A stretch of 64,000 bases of DNA from Streptomyces agglomeratus (GCF_001746415.1 NZ_MEHJ01000001.1:4223501-4287500); one strand, 5' to 3'; shown: positions 9,117 through 18,362, counted from the first letter of the stretch. The notes: a model not told the origin generated them from the sequence alone. Program-made: numbers and translations.

Positions 9117-10333
9117 CGCAGCACCTCCCGTACCAGCGGCACCTCGGCCGTGAGCCGGAACCGCCCGCCCGCGGCCGGCCCCGCCCGCAGCGTCCCGCCG
9201 ACCGCGCTCAGCCGCTCCCGGAGCCCCGCGATCCCCGACCCGGGAGTCGCCGAGGCGCTCACCTCACCCGCACCGTCGTTCTCCACGACCAGCACCGCCC
9301 GCTCCCCGTCCGCCGTCAGCCGCACCGTGCAGTTGCGGGCGTCCCCGTGCCGCAGCACATTGGTCGTCGCCTCCCGTACGACCCACCCGAGCGCCGACTG
9401 CACGCCGGCCGGAAGCTGCACCCCGGCCTCCCGCTCCATCCGGCACGCGATGCCCGCCGCACTCAGCACGCCCCGTGCCCCTTCCAGTTCGGCGGGCAGA
9501 TCCGCCGCACGGTAGCCCCGTACGAGCTCACGCACCTCGCGCTGCGACTCCTGGGCGATCCGCTGCACCTCGGCCATCTGGTCGGCGGCCTCCGGCCGGC
9601 CGCGCCGCGCCAGCTGCACCGCCAGCTCGCTCTTGAGCGCGATGACGGCGAGATTGCGGCCCATAACGTCGTGCATGTCCCGTCCGAAACGCAGCCGCTC
9701 CTCGGCCACCGCGAGCCGCGCCGACACGTCACGGGCCTTGTCCAGCTCGCGGATGACCGCCATGAACCAGGCCGACGACCGCGTGGTGATCAGCGCGATC
9801 AGCCCTATGACGACCACGACCACCGCCCCGGCCACCGCCGCCGACGCGGGCGCGCCGGTGGCGGCGAGCGCCCCGGCGATCAGCACCGCGACCACCGACG
9901 TCCCGAGCACCAGGCGCCGCAGGGTCGACAGCATGTACGTCGACATGGCCGTCGTGAGCAGGGTGTACGGGAGTATCCCCACCAGAGCCGAGCCGTCGTC
10001 CCGAACTCCGTCGGTCGCCCGGAGGGCCAGGACGAACCCCGCCGAAGCGCCGCCCAGCGCCAGCGAGGCCAGGGCCGAACGCCACGGGGTCGGCGCCCCC
10101 TCGATGTAGTGCGCGAGCCCGTGGTGGATGGTGTGCATAGCGACGGCGCACTGAGCCACGGTGAGGGCGATCAGCCCGCGGGCGAGGGCGACGGAATCGG
10201 AGTCGTGGCCGAGCTCCTGTGTGAGTGGCGTGAGCATGCCGAGGGACATGAGCCACGGCAGCACATACAGCAGCACCCGCATGTACAGGTCGAGCTTCCC
10301 CGCCTGAGTGCGCTTGCCCCAGAACCCCTTCAT
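9113..10333 (-). CDS. DesK-type sensor histidine kinase
   Basis: 406 residues. Five or so membrane helices in the first ~170 residues (VLLYVLPWLMSLGM, VAVLIAGALAATGA, VVVVVIGLIALI) precede a HisKA_3 dimerisation domain. The phosphorylated histidine is in RFGRDMHDVMGRNLAV. A HATPase domain follows (REATTNVLRHGDA, GSGIAGLRERLSAVGG). It pairs with the overlapping response regulator and follows an ABC-2 exporter, so it probably senses the exporter's substrate or membrane stress. The ATG at 10333 is chosen because upstream codons have no family similarity. Confidence 0.92.
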   Translation of the reverse strand: MKGFWGKRTQAGKLDLYMRVLLYVLPWLMSLGMLTPLTQELGHDSDSVALARGLIALTVAQCAVAMHTIHHGLAHYIEGAPTPWRSALASLALGGASAGFVLALRATDGVRDDGSALVGILPYTLLTTAMSTYMLSTLRRLVLGTSVVAVLIAGALAATGAPASAAVAGAVVVVVIGLIALITTRSSAWFMAVIRELDKARDVSARLAVAEERLRFGRDMHDVMGRNLAVIALKSELAVQLARRGRPEAADQMAEVQRIAQESQREVRELVRGYRAADLPAELEGARGVLSAAGIACRMEREAGVQLPAGVQSALGWVVREATTNVLRHGDARNCTVRLTADGERAVLVVENDGAGEVSASATPGSGIAGLRERLSAVGGTLRAGPAAGGRFRLTAEVPLVREVLR

Positions 10334-10376
10334 CCCCGTCCCCCGATTCCCGGCGCCACCGCCCCGCCCCCGTCCG

Positions 10377-11144
10377 TTACCGCCGCGGTTCCCACCGGAA
10401 CCACCGCCGCACCGCGACCACTGACAGTACGGTCCACGCCACCGCCGTGCCGACCGACCCCAGCGCCTCGTACACGCCCAACTGCCCACTCCAGCCGCCC
10501 CGCACGAGCTCCACCACCGGCGACAGCGGCAGCAGCTCCAGCACCGAGGCCACTCTGTCCGGCAGCAGCTCAAGCGGCACGACGACGCCGGAGCCCACCA
10601 GCGAGATCAGCATCAGCGGCATGATCGTGATCTGGGCTCCCTCGGCGGACCGGGTGAACACCGTGGTCAGGGCCGCCATCCCGCTCGTGACCACCAGCCC
10701 CAGCAGCACACCGGCCACCACCCACACCGGATCGGCCGGCATGTCCATCCCCAGCACCGCCGCGCCCGCGACCATCAGCACCACGCACTGCGCCAGCCCG
10801 GCCACCAGCGTGGCGGCGGCCGTGCCGGCCAGGATCTCGGCGTCGCTCAGCTCCCCCGTGCGCAGCCGCTTCAGTACGAGCTCCTCGCGGCGCACCACGT
10901 AGACCGTGACCAGCGCCGAGTACACCCCGAAGAGCAGGACGAACGCCACGGCCATCGGCATCATCGCCTCCCCCAGCGAGAGCCCCGCCTCTGCGAGGTC
11001 CAGGTCCTCGACGACCGGCCGCATCGAGTACGTCATGGCCACCGGAACCACCAGCGCCGTGAGGAGTACCGCCTTGTGGCGTACGAGCAGGGTCAGTTCG
11101 GCCCGCGTCAGAGCCGCCATACGTCCTGTGACAGCGGTACTCAT
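10377..11144 (-). CDS. ABC-2 type transporter permease
   Basis: 255 residues with six hydrophobic segments, including LLTALVVPVAMTYSM, MPMAVAFVLLFGVYSALV, TLVAGLAQCVVLMVAGAAVL, VVAGVLLGLVVTSGMAAL and the C-terminal AVAWTVLSVVAV. This is the usual topology of the membrane half of an ABC exporter. Its ATG overlaps the stop of the ATPase gene by 4 nt, so the two are translationally coupled. 43 nt separate it from the kinase gene. The substrate cannot be told from the sequence; drug, lipid or peptide export is typical. Confidence 0.9.
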   Translation of the reverse strand: MSTAVTGRMAALTRAELTLLVRHKAVLLTALVVPVAMTYSMRPVVEDLDLAEAGLSLGEAMMPMAVAFVLLFGVYSALVTVYVVRREELVLKRLRTGELSDAEILAGTAAATLVAGLAQCVVLMVAGAAVLGMDMPADPVWVVAGVLLGLVVTSGMAALTTVFTRSAEGAQITIMPLMLISLVGSGVVVPLELLPDRVASVLELLPLSPVVELVRGGWSGQLGVYEALGSVGTAVAWTVLSVVAVRRWFRWEPRR

Positions 11145-12127
11145 CGTGCCGCCACCCCCTCTTCCACCTTGTCGTTCCGGTCGTCCTGCCCGTCCTGCCC
11201 GTCCTTCCCGGCATCCCGGGCAATGCTGAGGAACGCCTCCTCCAGCGAAGCCGACCGCACATCGAGCCCGCGCAGCTCCAGCCCCGCCGCCTCCGCCCAC
11301 ATCAGCAGCCCCGTGGCGGTCCGCTGAAGGTGTTCGGTGAACAACCTGGCCGTGCGCCCCGCCAGTTCGTGCCCCGTGACGCCCAGCGGCCCCAGCGGCG
11401 GCAGGTCTCCCAGGTGGTAACCGTCCGGCAGCTCGAAGGAGATCTGCGACGGGTACTCCGCCACCACCTCGGCCACCCGCCCCTCGGCGGCGATCCGCCC
11501 CTCGTGCAGGATCGCCAGCCGGTCGGCCAGCTCCTCCGCTTCCTCCAGGTAGTGCGTGGTCAGCAGCACGGTCGTCCCTCCGTCGCGCAGCTCCCGCACC
11601 AGCTGCCACGTCTCGCGCCGCCCCTCGGCGTCGAGCCCCGTGGTCGGCTCGTCGAGGAAGAGGACCTCGGGCCGTCCGAGCAGCGCCGTGGCCAGGTCCA
11701 GCCGCCGCCGTTCGCCGCCGGACAGCTGTTTCACCCGTACGCTCTGCCGCTTCCCCAGCCCCACCAGATCCAGCGCCTCGCCCACCGGCCGCGCCCCGCT
11801 GGTGCAGCCCGCCCACATCCGGACGGTCTCGCGCACGGTCAGCTCGGACGGGAAACCGCCTTCCTGGAGCATGACGCCGACCCGGGGCCGCACCTTGGCG
11901 CGTTCGGCGTACGGGTCGTGTCCGAGCACCCGGACGCTGCCGCCGCTGGGCCGGGCGAGGCCCTCCAGGAGTTCCATGGTCGAGGTCTTGCCGGCGCCGT
12001 TGGTGCCGAGCAGCGCGAAGAGTTCGCCGCGCGCCACGGAGAAGGAGAGCGAACGGACGGCCTCGAAGCCGCCACTGTAGGTACGCCGGAGCCCCTCGGC
12101 GTCGATCACGTACTCGTTACTGGTCAT
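11141..12127 (-). CDS. ABC transporter ATP-binding protein
   Basis: 328 residues. Walker A is LLGTNGAGKTSTMELL, the signature is QLSGGERRRLDLATALL, and Walker B is VLFLDEPTTGLD. An H-loop follows in LLTTHYLEEAEELA. The ~100-residue C-terminal extension is typical of DrrA/CcmA-like exporters. It is first in the four-gene operon ATPase-permease-kinase-regulator. ATG 12127 is chosen as the start of the conserved domain. A TGACA/TGTCA dyad lies 59-70 nt upstream and is a candidate operator for the encoded regulator. Confidence 0.93.
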   Translation of the reverse strand: MTSNEYVIDAEGLRRTYSGGFEAVRSLSFSVARGELFALLGTNGAGKTSTMELLEGLARPSGGSVRVLGHDPYAERAKVRPRVGVMLQEGGFPSELTVRETVRMWAGCTSGARPVGEALDLVGLGKRQSVRVKQLSGGERRRLDLATALLGRPEVLFLDEPTTGLDAEGRRETWQLVRELRDGGTTVLLTTHYLEEAEELADRLAILHEGRIAAEGRVAEVVAEYPSQISFELPDGYHLGDLPPLGPLGVTGHELAGRTARLFTEHLQRTATGLLMWAEAAGLELRGLDVRSASLEEAFLSIARDAGKDGQDGQDDRNDKVEEGVAAR

Positions 12128-12170
12128 GCCACAAGGCTTCCGCCGGACCACGGCCACCGGCAGTGCGCGT

Positions 12171-12197
12171 TGTCATCACTGCACATGACAAATGTCA
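12171..12197 (-). promoter_or_regulatory. TGACA/TGTCA operator candidate before the ABC-two-component operon
   Basis: TGACAAATGTCA at 12186-12197 is an inverted repeat of TGACA with a 2-bp spacer. A further TGTCA half-site lies at 12171-12175, two helical turns away. The site is placed where a response regulator would bind to activate or repress its own exporter operon. Confidence 0.45.
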
Positions 12198-12237
12198 GAT
12201 CGGCGGTGGGACGGGAACACCGGACCCAGGACGTACG

Positions 12238-12272
12238 ACGAAGGCCCCGGTCGTGATGACCGGGGCCTTCGT
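12238..12272. terminator. Hairpin terminator after tRNA-Gly
   Basis: Perfect 15-bp stem ACGAAGGCCCCGGTC / GACCGGGGCCTTCGT with a 5-nt loop. It is almost identical in core to the hairpin at 8198-8230, which also follows a tRNA-Gly(GCC) on the minus strand. Confidence 0.85.
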
Positions 12273-12280
12273 ACTCATGG

Positions 12281-12353
12281 AGCGGACGACGAGATTCGAA
12301 CTCGCGACCCTCACCTTGGCAAGGTGATGCTCTACCAACTGAGCCACGTCCGC
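12281..12353 (-). tRNA. tRNA-Gly (GCC)
   Basis: 73-nt cloverleaf, acceptor GCGGACG/CGTCCGC, anticodon loop TTGCCAA. It is a diverged second copy of the tRNA at 8238; the D- and T-arm stems differ. No CCA is encoded. Confidence 0.97.
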
Positions 12354-12406
12354 ATTTGGTGCCACCACTGTACCCGACACACCGAAGTGGTAGGTAAGCG
12401 ATGTAG

Positions 12407-12478
12407 AGCGGGTGACAGGAATTGCACACTGCGCCTCCCCCCTGGAAGGGGGGTGTTCTACTACTGAACTACACCCGC
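12407..12478 (-). tRNA. tRNA-Gly (TCC)
   Basis: 72-nt cloverleaf, acceptor GCGGGTG/CACCCGC, anticodon loop CTTCCAG on a CCCCC/GGGGG stem. No CCA is encoded. It is probably co-transcribed with the tRNA-Gly(GCC) 53 nt downstream. Confidence 0.95.
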
Positions 12479-12634
12479 ACGCTGCTCGGGGACCGGCCCT
12501 TCGGCCTTGCCCCTCGGCGTGCTCCAGACTCTAGCCGATCACCCGGGGTGGAACGCAAGTCGGCTGCTCCCGGGGCCTGCCGAGCGTGCCCGAACCCTTC
12601 CGGTCCGGGCACCGGCCCACCTCCGCCCGGCCGT

Positions 12635-12952
12635 TCAGGACGCCTCCGCGAAGGCTTCGTAGACCTTCTTCGGGATGCGGCCGCGGGCCGGCACGTCCAT
12701 CTGGTGCGAGCGCGCCCAGGCGCGCACCGCCGCCGGGTCGGGTGCCACGGCGGTGTGGCGGTAGACCTTGCCCGACTTCGAGTGCTTTCGGGCAGCCTCG
12801 ACGAACGGTTCCAGCGCGGTGCGCAGTTTCTTTGCATTGGCGGGATTCAGGTCGATCTCGTACGACTTCCCGTCCAGGCCGAAGCTGACCGTTTCCGCTG
12901 CTTCCCCGCCGTCGATGTCGTCGGAGAGCGTGACCACTACGCGCTGAGCCAC
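12635..12952 (-). CDS. lsr2: Lsr2-family nucleoid-associated protein
   Basis: 105-residue xenogeneic silencer that binds and bridges AT-rich DNA. It has the N-terminal dimerisation strand set (RVVVTLSDDIDGGEAAETVSF) and the C-terminal DNA-binding helix pair. The AT-hook-like ARGRIP lies next to VRAWARSHQMDVP. GTG 12952 is preceded by GGAAAGGA. It is divergent from purSQL across a 324-bp gap unusually rich in A and T for this window, which suggests self-binding. Confidence 0.95.
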   Translation of the reverse strand: MAQRVVVTLSDDIDGGEAAETVSFGLDGKSYEIDLNPANAKKLRTALEPFVEAARKHSKSGKVYRHTAVAPDPAAVRAWARSHQMDVPARGRIPKKVYEAFAEAS

Positions 12953-13276
12953 GGATATCGGTCCTTTCCTGCGGCACTACCGCGTCGGACAGCGCGTCTG
13001 ACATGCGGTGATGCCGGCCTTCCGGCTGATTCTGGGCAATGTTGTTTTTCTCGCTATTCCTTTGTACAGCGAGAGGCATTGCATGGTGAAGCCCAGTTAA
13101 TTCCGTCCGCGTGTCCTTCCGCAATCGGAGACGGCTGTTTTTCCGTGAATTTTTCCCCGGTTGTCGCCTCCGATACCGGAACGTGATCCACGTCAGCCTA
13201 TATCTATGCGCGTAGAATTTCTGGGCGGGTACGCTGATGGAACCGCCTTCGCACCACACCACCACCGGGAGTGCCA
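12953..13276. promoter_or_regulatory. AT-enriched divergent control region, lsr2 / purSQL
   Basis: 324 bp without a gene. T- and A-rich runs (TTGTTTTTC, GTTAATTCC, CTGTTTTTCC, GAATTTTTCC) concentrate at 13030-13170. A perfect dyad, ACGTG-ATC-CACGT, lies at 13181-13193. TAGAAT near 13212 and TACGCT near 13231 are possible -10 boxes toward purS. An Lsr2-type protein would be expected to bind here. Confidence 0.5.
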
Positions 13277-13528
13277 GTGGCACGCGTCGTAGTCGACGTC
13301 ATGCTCAAGCCCGAGATCCTCGACCCGCAGGGACAGGCGGTGCAGCGTGCACTGCCCCGTCTCGGCTTCGAGGGAATCGCGGACGTCCGTCAGGGAAAGC
13401 GTTTCGAGCTCGAGGTCGAGGGGCCGGTCGATGACGCCGCCCTCGCTCGCATCAACGAGATGGCCGAAACGTTCCTCGCCAACACCGTCATCGAGGACTT
13501 CACCGTGAAGGTGGAGGAGCCGAAGTGA
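13277..13528 (+). CDS. purS: Phosphoribosylformylglycinamidine synthase subunit PurS
   Basis: 83-residue structural subunit that bridges PurL and PurQ in the FGAM synthase complex. The sequence begins [20 protein letters not shown] and contains [21 protein letters not shown] 13277 is preferred over GTG 13271 because GGGAG at 13267-13271 is then correctly spaced. Its stop overlaps the purQ GTG by 4 nt. Confidence 0.95.
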   Translation: MARVVVDVMLKPEILDPQGQAVQRALPRLGFEGIADVRQGKRFELEVEGPVDDAALARINEMAETFLANTVIEDFTVKVEEPK

Positions 13529-14205
13529 CCGCTCGTATCGGAGTCGTCACCTTTCCGGGAACGCTCGACGACAAGGACAGCCTCCGCGCCGTCCGGACCG
13601 CGGGCGCCGAGCCGGTCTCGCTGTGGCACCGCGACAAGGACCTCAAGCAGGTCGACGCGGTCGTGCTCGCGGGAGGCTTCTCCTACGGCGACTACCTGCG
13701 GGCCGGAGCCATCGCCCGCTTCTCGCCGGTGATGGAGACGATCATCGAGCAGGCGAAGGCCGGTCTTCCGGTCCTCGGCATCTGCAACGGATTCCAGATC
13801 CTCACCGAGGCGCACCTGCTGCCCGGCGGGATGCTCCAGAACAACCACCTGCACTTCATCTGCCGCGAGCAGAAGCTGCGCGTGGAGACGAGCGGGACGG
13901 CCTGGACGGCGGACTACACCGCCGGGCAGGAGATCCACATCCCGCTCAAGAACATGGACGGCCGTTACGTCGCCGAGGAGCGCGTGCTCGACGAGCTGGA
14001 GGCGGAGGGCCGCGTCGCCTTCCGCTACCTCGACGTCAACCCGAACGGCTCGCTCCGCGACATCGCCGGCATCACCAACGCCGCCGGCAACGTCGTCGGG
14101 CTGATGCCGCACCCGGAGCACGCCGTGGAGCCGCTGGTCGGCACGGGACGTACCGACGGCCTCGGATTCTTCACCTCGATCCTGAAGAAGCTGGTCAACG
14201 CATGA
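13525..14205 (+). CDS. purQ: Phosphoribosylformylglycinamidine synthase, glutaminase subunit PurQ
   Basis: 226-residue class I glutamine amidotransferase that supplies ammonia to PurL. It shows the oxyanion region ([15 protein letters not shown]), the nucleophile cysteine in [10 protein letters not shown] and the His/Glu pair in [11 protein letters not shown]. It overlaps purS upstream and purL downstream by 4 nt each, so the three subunits are translationally coupled. Confidence 0.97.
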   Translation: MTARIGVVTFPGTLDDKDSLRAVRTAGAEPVSLWHRDKDLKQVDAVVLAGGFSYGDYLRAGAIARFSPVMETIIEQAKAGLPVLGICNGFQILTEAHLLPGGMLQNNHLHFICREQKLRVETSGTAWTADYTAGQEIHIPLKNMDGRYVAEERVLDELEAEGRVAFRYLDVNPNGSLRDIAGITNAAGNVVGLMPHPEHAVEPLVGTGRTDGLGFFTSILKKLVNA

Positions 14206-16451
14206 CTCTGGACACCGTCAAGCACGCCTCACAGACCCCAGAGGCGGAGCAGCCCTGGAAGGAACTCGGCCTCAAGGAGGACGAGTACGCGCGCATCCGG
14301 GAGATCCTCGGCCGCCGCCCGACCGGCGCCGAGCTCGCCATGTACAGCGTCATGTGGTCCGAGCACTGCTCGTACAAGAGCAGCAAGGTCCACCTGAAGC
14401 AGTTCGGCGAGAAGGTCCCCGAGAACGACGCCATGCTCGTCGGCATCGGCGAGAACGCGGGCGTCGTCGACGTCGGCCAGGGCTACGCCGTGACCTTCAA
14501 GGTCGAGTCGCACAACCACCCCTCGTACATCGAGCCCTACCAGGGCGCGGCCACGGGTGTCGGCGGCATCGTCCGCGACATCCTCGCCATGGGCGCCCGC
14601 CCGGTCGCGGTCGTCGACCCGCTGCGCTTCGGCGCGGCCGACCACCCCGACACCCGGCGCGTGCTGCCCGGCGTCGTCGCGGGCATCGGCGGCTACGGCA
14701 ACTGCCTGGGCCTGCCGAACATCGGCGGCGAGGTCGTCTTCGACGAGTGCTACCAGGGCAACCCGCTGGTCAACGCCGGCTGCATCGGCGTCATGAAGCA
14801 CGAGGACATCCACCTCGCGAAGGCGAGCGGTCCCGGCAACAAGGTCGTCCTGTACGGCGCCCGCACGGGCGGCGACGGCATCGGCGGCGTGTCGGTGCTG
14901 GCCTCGGAGACCTTCGAGTCGACGGGTCCCGCGAAGCGTCCGGCCGTTCAGGTCGGTGACCCGTTCCAGGAGAAGCTCCTCATCGAGTGCACCCTGGAGA
15001 TCTTCCGCGAGCAGCTCGTCGCGGGCATCCAGGACCTCGGCGGCGCGGGCCTGTCCTGCGCGACCTCCGAGCTGGCCTCGGCCGGTTCCGGCGGCATGCG
15101 GGTGGAGCTGGACACCGTTCCGCTGCGCGACTCCTCCCTCTCGCCCGAGGAAATCCTCATGAGCGAGTCGCAGGAGCGCATGTGCGCGATCGTCGAGCCG
15201 GACAAGGTCGACCGGTTCATGGAGATCTGCGAGAAGTGGGACGTCATCGCCACCGTCATCGGTGAGGTGACCGACGGTTCGCAGCTGGAGATCTTCTGGC
15301 ACGGCGAGCAGATCGTCGACGTACCGCCGCGCACCGTGGCCCACGAGGGCCCGGTCTACAACCGGCCGTACGCCCGGCCCGCGTGGCAGGACGCGCTCCA
15401 GGCCGACGACGCGAACAAGCTGGCGCGCCCGGCGAACGCGGCGGAGCTGCGCGAGCAGGTCCTGAAGCTCGTCTCGTCGCCGAACCAGGCGTCGAAGTCG
15501 TGGATCACCGACCAGTACGACCGGTTCGTGCAGGGCAACACGGTGCTCGCCATGCCCGAGGACGCCGGCATGGTGCGGATCGACGAGAAGACGAACCTGG
15601 GCGTCGCCATGGCGACCGACGGCAACGGCCGGTACGCGAAGCTCGACCCGTACACGGGCGCGCAGCTCGCGCTGGCCGAGTCGTACCGCAACGTCGCCGC
15701 GTCCGGCGCCAAGCCGCTCGCGATCTCCGACTGCCTGAACTTCGGCTCCCCCGAGGACCCGGACGTCATGTGGCAGTTCGCGGAGGCCACGCGCGGTCTC
15801 GCGGACGGCTGCCTCCAGCTCGGTACGCCGGTGACCGGCGGCAACGTCTCGCTCTACAACCAGACCGGCGAGACCGCCATCCACCCGACGCCCGTCGTCG
15901 CGGTGCTCGGCGTGATCGACGACGTGACCCGGCGTACGCCCGTCGCCTTCGCGGAAGAGGGCCAGCTCCTCTACCTGCTCGGCGACACGCACGAGGAACT
16001 GGGCGGCTCGGCCTGGTCCCAGGTGATCCACGACCACCTCGGCGGCATGCCGCCGAAGGTCGACCTGGACCGGGAGAAGCTGCTCGGCGAGATCCTGATC
16101 TCGGCCTCGCGCGACGGCATGATCGACGCCGCGCACGACCTGAGCGACGGCGGCCTGATCCAGGCGGTCACCGAGTCCTGCCTGCGGGGCGGGAAGGGCG
16201 CGCGGCTGGTCGTGCCGGACGGGCTGGACGCGTTCGTGTTCCTCTTCTCCGAGTCGGCGGGCCGGGCGGTCGTGTCCGTGCCGCGCAGCGAGGAGCTCCG
16301 CTTCACCGACATGTGCGGGGCTCGCGGTCTTCCCGCGACCCGGATCGGTGTCGTGGACGGCGACGAGATCGAGGTGCAGGGCGAGTTCGGCATCCCGCTG
16401 AGCGAGCTGCGCACCGCGCACGAGGCGACGCTGCCGGTCCTCTTCGCCTGA
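14202..16451 (+). CDS. purL: Phosphoribosylformylglycinamidine synthase, large subunit PurL
   Basis: 749-residue small-type PurL that makes FGAM from FGAR, ATP and ammonia. Conserved blocks include [50 protein letters not shown], and in the second half [14 protein letters not shown] and [15 protein letters not shown] 14202 overlaps the purQ stop. Longer upstream extensions of this frame are antisense-like shadows of purQ. A hairpin terminator follows. Confidence 0.97.
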   Translation: MTLDTVKHASQTPEAEQPWKELGLKEDEYARIREILGRRPTGAELAMYSVMWSEHCSYKSSKVHLKQFGEKVPENDAMLVGIGENAGVVDVGQGYAVTFKVESHNHPSYIEPYQGAATGVGGIVRDILAMGARPVAVVDPLRFGAADHPDTRRVLPGVVAGIGGYGNCLGLPNIGGEVVFDECYQGNPLVNAGCIGVMKHEDIHLAKASGPGNKVVLYGARTGGDGIGGVSVLASETFESTGPAKRPAVQVGDPFQEKLLIECTLEIFREQLVAGIQDLGGAGLSCATSELASAGSGGMRVELDTVPLRDSSLSPEEILMSESQERMCAIVEPDKVDRFMEICEKWDVIATVIGEVTDGSQLEIFWHGEQIVDVPPRTVAHEGPVYNRPYARPAWQDALQADDANKLARPANAAELREQVLKLVSSPNQASKSWITDQYDRFVQGNTVLAMPEDAGMVRIDEKTNLGVAMATDGNGRYAKLDPYTGAQLALAESYRNVAASGAKPLAISDCLNFGSPEDPDVMWQFAEATRGLADGCLQLGTPVTGGNVSLYNQTGETAIHPTPVVAVLGVIDDVTRRTPVAFAEEGQLLYLLGDTHEELGGSAWSQVIHDHLGGMPPKVDLDREKLLGEILISASRDGMIDAAHDLSDGGLIQAVTESCLRGGKGARLVVPDGLDAFVFLFSESAGRAVVSVPRSEELRFTDMCGARGLPATRIGVVDGDEIEVQGEFGIPLSELRTAHEATLPVLFA

Positions 16452-16471
16452 GCGGCTCCCCGAACGATCAT

Positions 16472-16505
16472 CTCGGCCCCGGTCAGTCAGTTGGCCGGGG
16501 CCGAG
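16472..16505 (+). terminator. purSQL terminator hairpin
   Basis: Perfect 11-bp stem CTCGGCCCCGG / CCGGGGCCGAG with a 12-nt loop, 20 nt after the purL stop. There is no T run. Confidence 0.75.
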
Positions 16506-16539
16506 CCCGGGGACGGTGCCCCCGCGCTAATCTCGGGCT

Positions 16540-17343
16540 ATGCCATCCGCCGCCCCGAAGCGCCCGCGCCCGCGCCGTTACGACCCGGCGAGGACCCGCG
16601 CCGCGGTCCTGGCGCAGTTCGGCAACGTACAGGACGCCGTACGCGATCTGACGCCCGCGCAGCTCGCGCTTCCCACGCACCTCGGGGACTGGACGGTCCG
16701 GGAGCTGGCCGCACACATCGCCCTCGCGGTGGGCGCCGTCAGCCGCTGTCTCGAACAGGCCGCGCCGCCCGCGCAGGAAGTCACCCTCCAGCAGTGGCCG
16801 TTCGCGACCGCCGCACACGCCGGGCCGATCTCCGACGCCACGAAGGCGCTCGCCGCGTCCTCTCCCGACCTCGGTGAGCTGTACGGGCGGACCCGCGACC
16901 GGCTCGCCGAACTGCTGCCCGCCGCGCCCGGCGAGCGGCTGCTGGCGACCCGCGTCGGTGCCATGCGGCTCGACGACTACCTCGTCACCCGTACCGTCGA
17001 ACTGATCGTCCACACCGACGACCTGAACCACGCCGCCGGCCTCGCCGTCCCGTACGACCGTCAGGCCCTCGCCGCCTGCACGCGCCTGCTCGCCGACGCC
17101 CTCGCGGCGAAGGCGCCCGGCGGTTCGGTCGAGGTGCGCGTCCCGCCGTACGCCGTCGTGCAGTGCGTGGAGGGTCCCCGCCACACGCGCGGCACCCCGC
17201 CCAACGTCGTCGAGACCGATCCGCTCACCTGGATCCGCCTCGCCACGGGGCGTACGGACTGGGACACGGCGGTCGACGACGCGAAGGTCAGCGCCAGTGG
17301 CGAACGGGCGCACCTGGCCGGGTTGTTGCCCGTTCTCGGCTGA
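16540..17343 (+). CDS. Maleylpyruvate isomerase-like / sterol carrier family protein
   Basis: 267 residues. The N-terminal DinB-like four-helix domain has the mycothiol-dependent isomerase pattern (LPTHLGDWTVRELAAHIALAV and a later TRTVELIVHTDDLNHA). The C-terminal part resembles a sterol-carrier-like fold. These proteins use or bind mycothiol, but the substrate here is unknown. TAATCT at 16528-16533 lies 6 nt before the ATG, so the mRNA is probably leaderless. Confidence 0.8.
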   Translation: MPSAAPKRPRPRRYDPARTRAAVLAQFGNVQDAVRDLTPAQLALPTHLGDWTVRELAAHIALAVGAVSRCLEQAAPPAQEVTLQQWPFATAAHAGPISDATKALAASSPDLGELYGRTRDRLAELLPAAPGERLLATRVGAMRLDDYLVTRTVELIVHTDDLNHAAGLAVPYDRQALAACTRLLADALAAKAPGGSVEVRVPPYAVVQCVEGPRHTRGTPPNVVETDPLTWIRLATGRTDWDTAVDDAKVSASGERAHLAGLLPVLG

Positions 17344-17402
17344 CGGCAGAAGTTGATCATGTAGTGTGGCCGACGCCAACGCAGGACGTACGCACCAAGG
17401 AG

Positions 17403-17471
17403 GTGAGACCCATTACCGCTGTATCAGGTCGGGTGCTCTCATCTCGCGACCGCGCGGTCCACCGGGCATAG
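17403..17471 (+). CDS. Possible 19-22-codon upstream ORF with a very strong ribosome-binding site
   Basis: AAGGAGG at 17397-17403 is a perfect Shine-Dalgarno sequence but no ATG follows at the right distance. A GTG overlaps it at 17403. An ATT at 17412 sits exactly 8 nt downstream and would give ITAVSGRVLSSRDRAVHRA before TAG. The ORF ends 43 nt before the methyltransferase start. It could be a regulatory leader ORF with a rare AUU start, or the remnant of a lost gene. Confidence 0.3.
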   Translation: MRPITAVSGRVLSSRDRAVHRA

Positions 17472-17513
17472 GGGACCGAGGGAGCGCCCATCGGCGTCCC
17501 GAAAGGGTTTCCC

Positions 17514-18314
17514 ATGTCCCTCTGCTCCTCGCTGTCCCCTTCCGTCATCGTCACCAGGCTTCGGGCCGCCGGCTGTGTATTCGCCGAGGACGAGGCGGAA
17601 CTGCTCCTTTCCACCGCCCGCGACGCCGCGCACCTTTCCGCGATGGTGGACCGCCGCGTCGTCGGCCTGCCCCTCGAACACGTCCTCGGCTGGGCCGAGT
17701 TCCTGGGCCGCCGCGTCGCGGTGGACCCCGGGGTCTTCGTTCCGCGCCGCCGCACCGAGTTCCTGGTCGAGCGGGCCGTGGCCCTCGCGCCGCCCCGTGC
17801 GGTGGTCGTCGACCTGTGCTGCGGCTCCGGAGCGCTCGGCGCGGCGCTGGCCGGGGCCCTGGAGCGGGTCGAGTTGTACGCCGCCGATGTGGACCCCGCC
17901 GCCGTGCGGTGCGCCCGGCGCAACGTCACCGCCGTTGGCGGGCAGGTCTACGAGGGCGACCTCTACGCGCCGCTGCCCGCCGCGCTGCGCGGACGTATCG
18001 ACGTACTGCTCGCCAATGTGCCGTACGTACCGACCGGCGAGATAGAGCTGCTGCCCCCGGAGGCGCGCATCCACGAGGCGCGGGTCGCGCTCGACGGCGG
18101 GGCGGACGGGCTCGACGTACTGCGGCGGGTGACGGCGGAGGCGGCGCAGTGGCTGGCGCCGGGCGGTCACCTGCTGTTCGAGACGAGTGAACGCCAGGCA
18201 CCGCGGGCCGTCGAGACGGTCGCCCGGGACGGTCTGCTCCCGCAGGTCGTCACCTCCGAGGAGCTGTACGCCACCGTCGTCATCGGGAGGAAGGACGCTC
18301 CGGGGGAGGGCTGA
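17514..18314 (+). CDS. Putative protein N5-glutamine methyltransferase (PrmC/HemK-like)
   Basis: 266-residue SAM-dependent methyltransferase. The Rossmann motif is VVVDLCCGSGALGAALAG. The substrate-binding motif that is NPPY in PrmC reads NVPYVPTGEI here. The N-terminal helical domain and VDRRVVGLPLEHVLGWAEF match the PrmC family. It is a paralogue rather than the release-factor enzyme itself, and its target is uncertain. GAAAGGG lies 6 nt before ATG 17514. A 17-bp direct repeat covers its stop codon. Confidence 0.85.
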   Translation: MSLCSSLSPSVIVTRLRAAGCVFAEDEAELLLSTARDAAHLSAMVDRRVVGLPLEHVLGWAEFLGRRVAVDPGVFVPRRRTEFLVERAVALAPPRAVVVDLCCGSGALGAALAGALERVELYAADVDPAAVRCARRNVTAVGGQVYEGDLYAPLPAALRGRIDVLLANVPYVPTGEIELLPPEARIHEARVALDGGADGLDVLRRVTAEAAQWLAPGGHLLFETSERQAPRAVETVARDGLLPQVVTSEELYATVVIGRKDAPGEG

Positions 18315-18354
18315 CGGGAATGCGGTGCGGGGGGGAAGGCTGACGGGAATGCGG
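18309..18354 (+). repeat. 17-bp direct repeat over a stop codon
   Basis: GGCTGACGGGAATGCGG occurs at 18309-18325, where it contains the methyltransferase TGA, and again at 18338-18354, just before the ribosome-binding site of the next gene. Confidence 0.75.
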
Positions 18355-18362
18355 AGGGCGAG

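Noticed and set aside
8744..10624. 626-codon plus-strand frame opposite the two-component genes
   Set aside because: His/Arg/Pro-rich shadow of the kinase and regulator genes.
14229..16421. 730-codon minus-strand frame opposite purL
   Set aside because: Shadow of purL: Val/Arg/Asp-rich translation with no family similarity and no ribosome-binding site.
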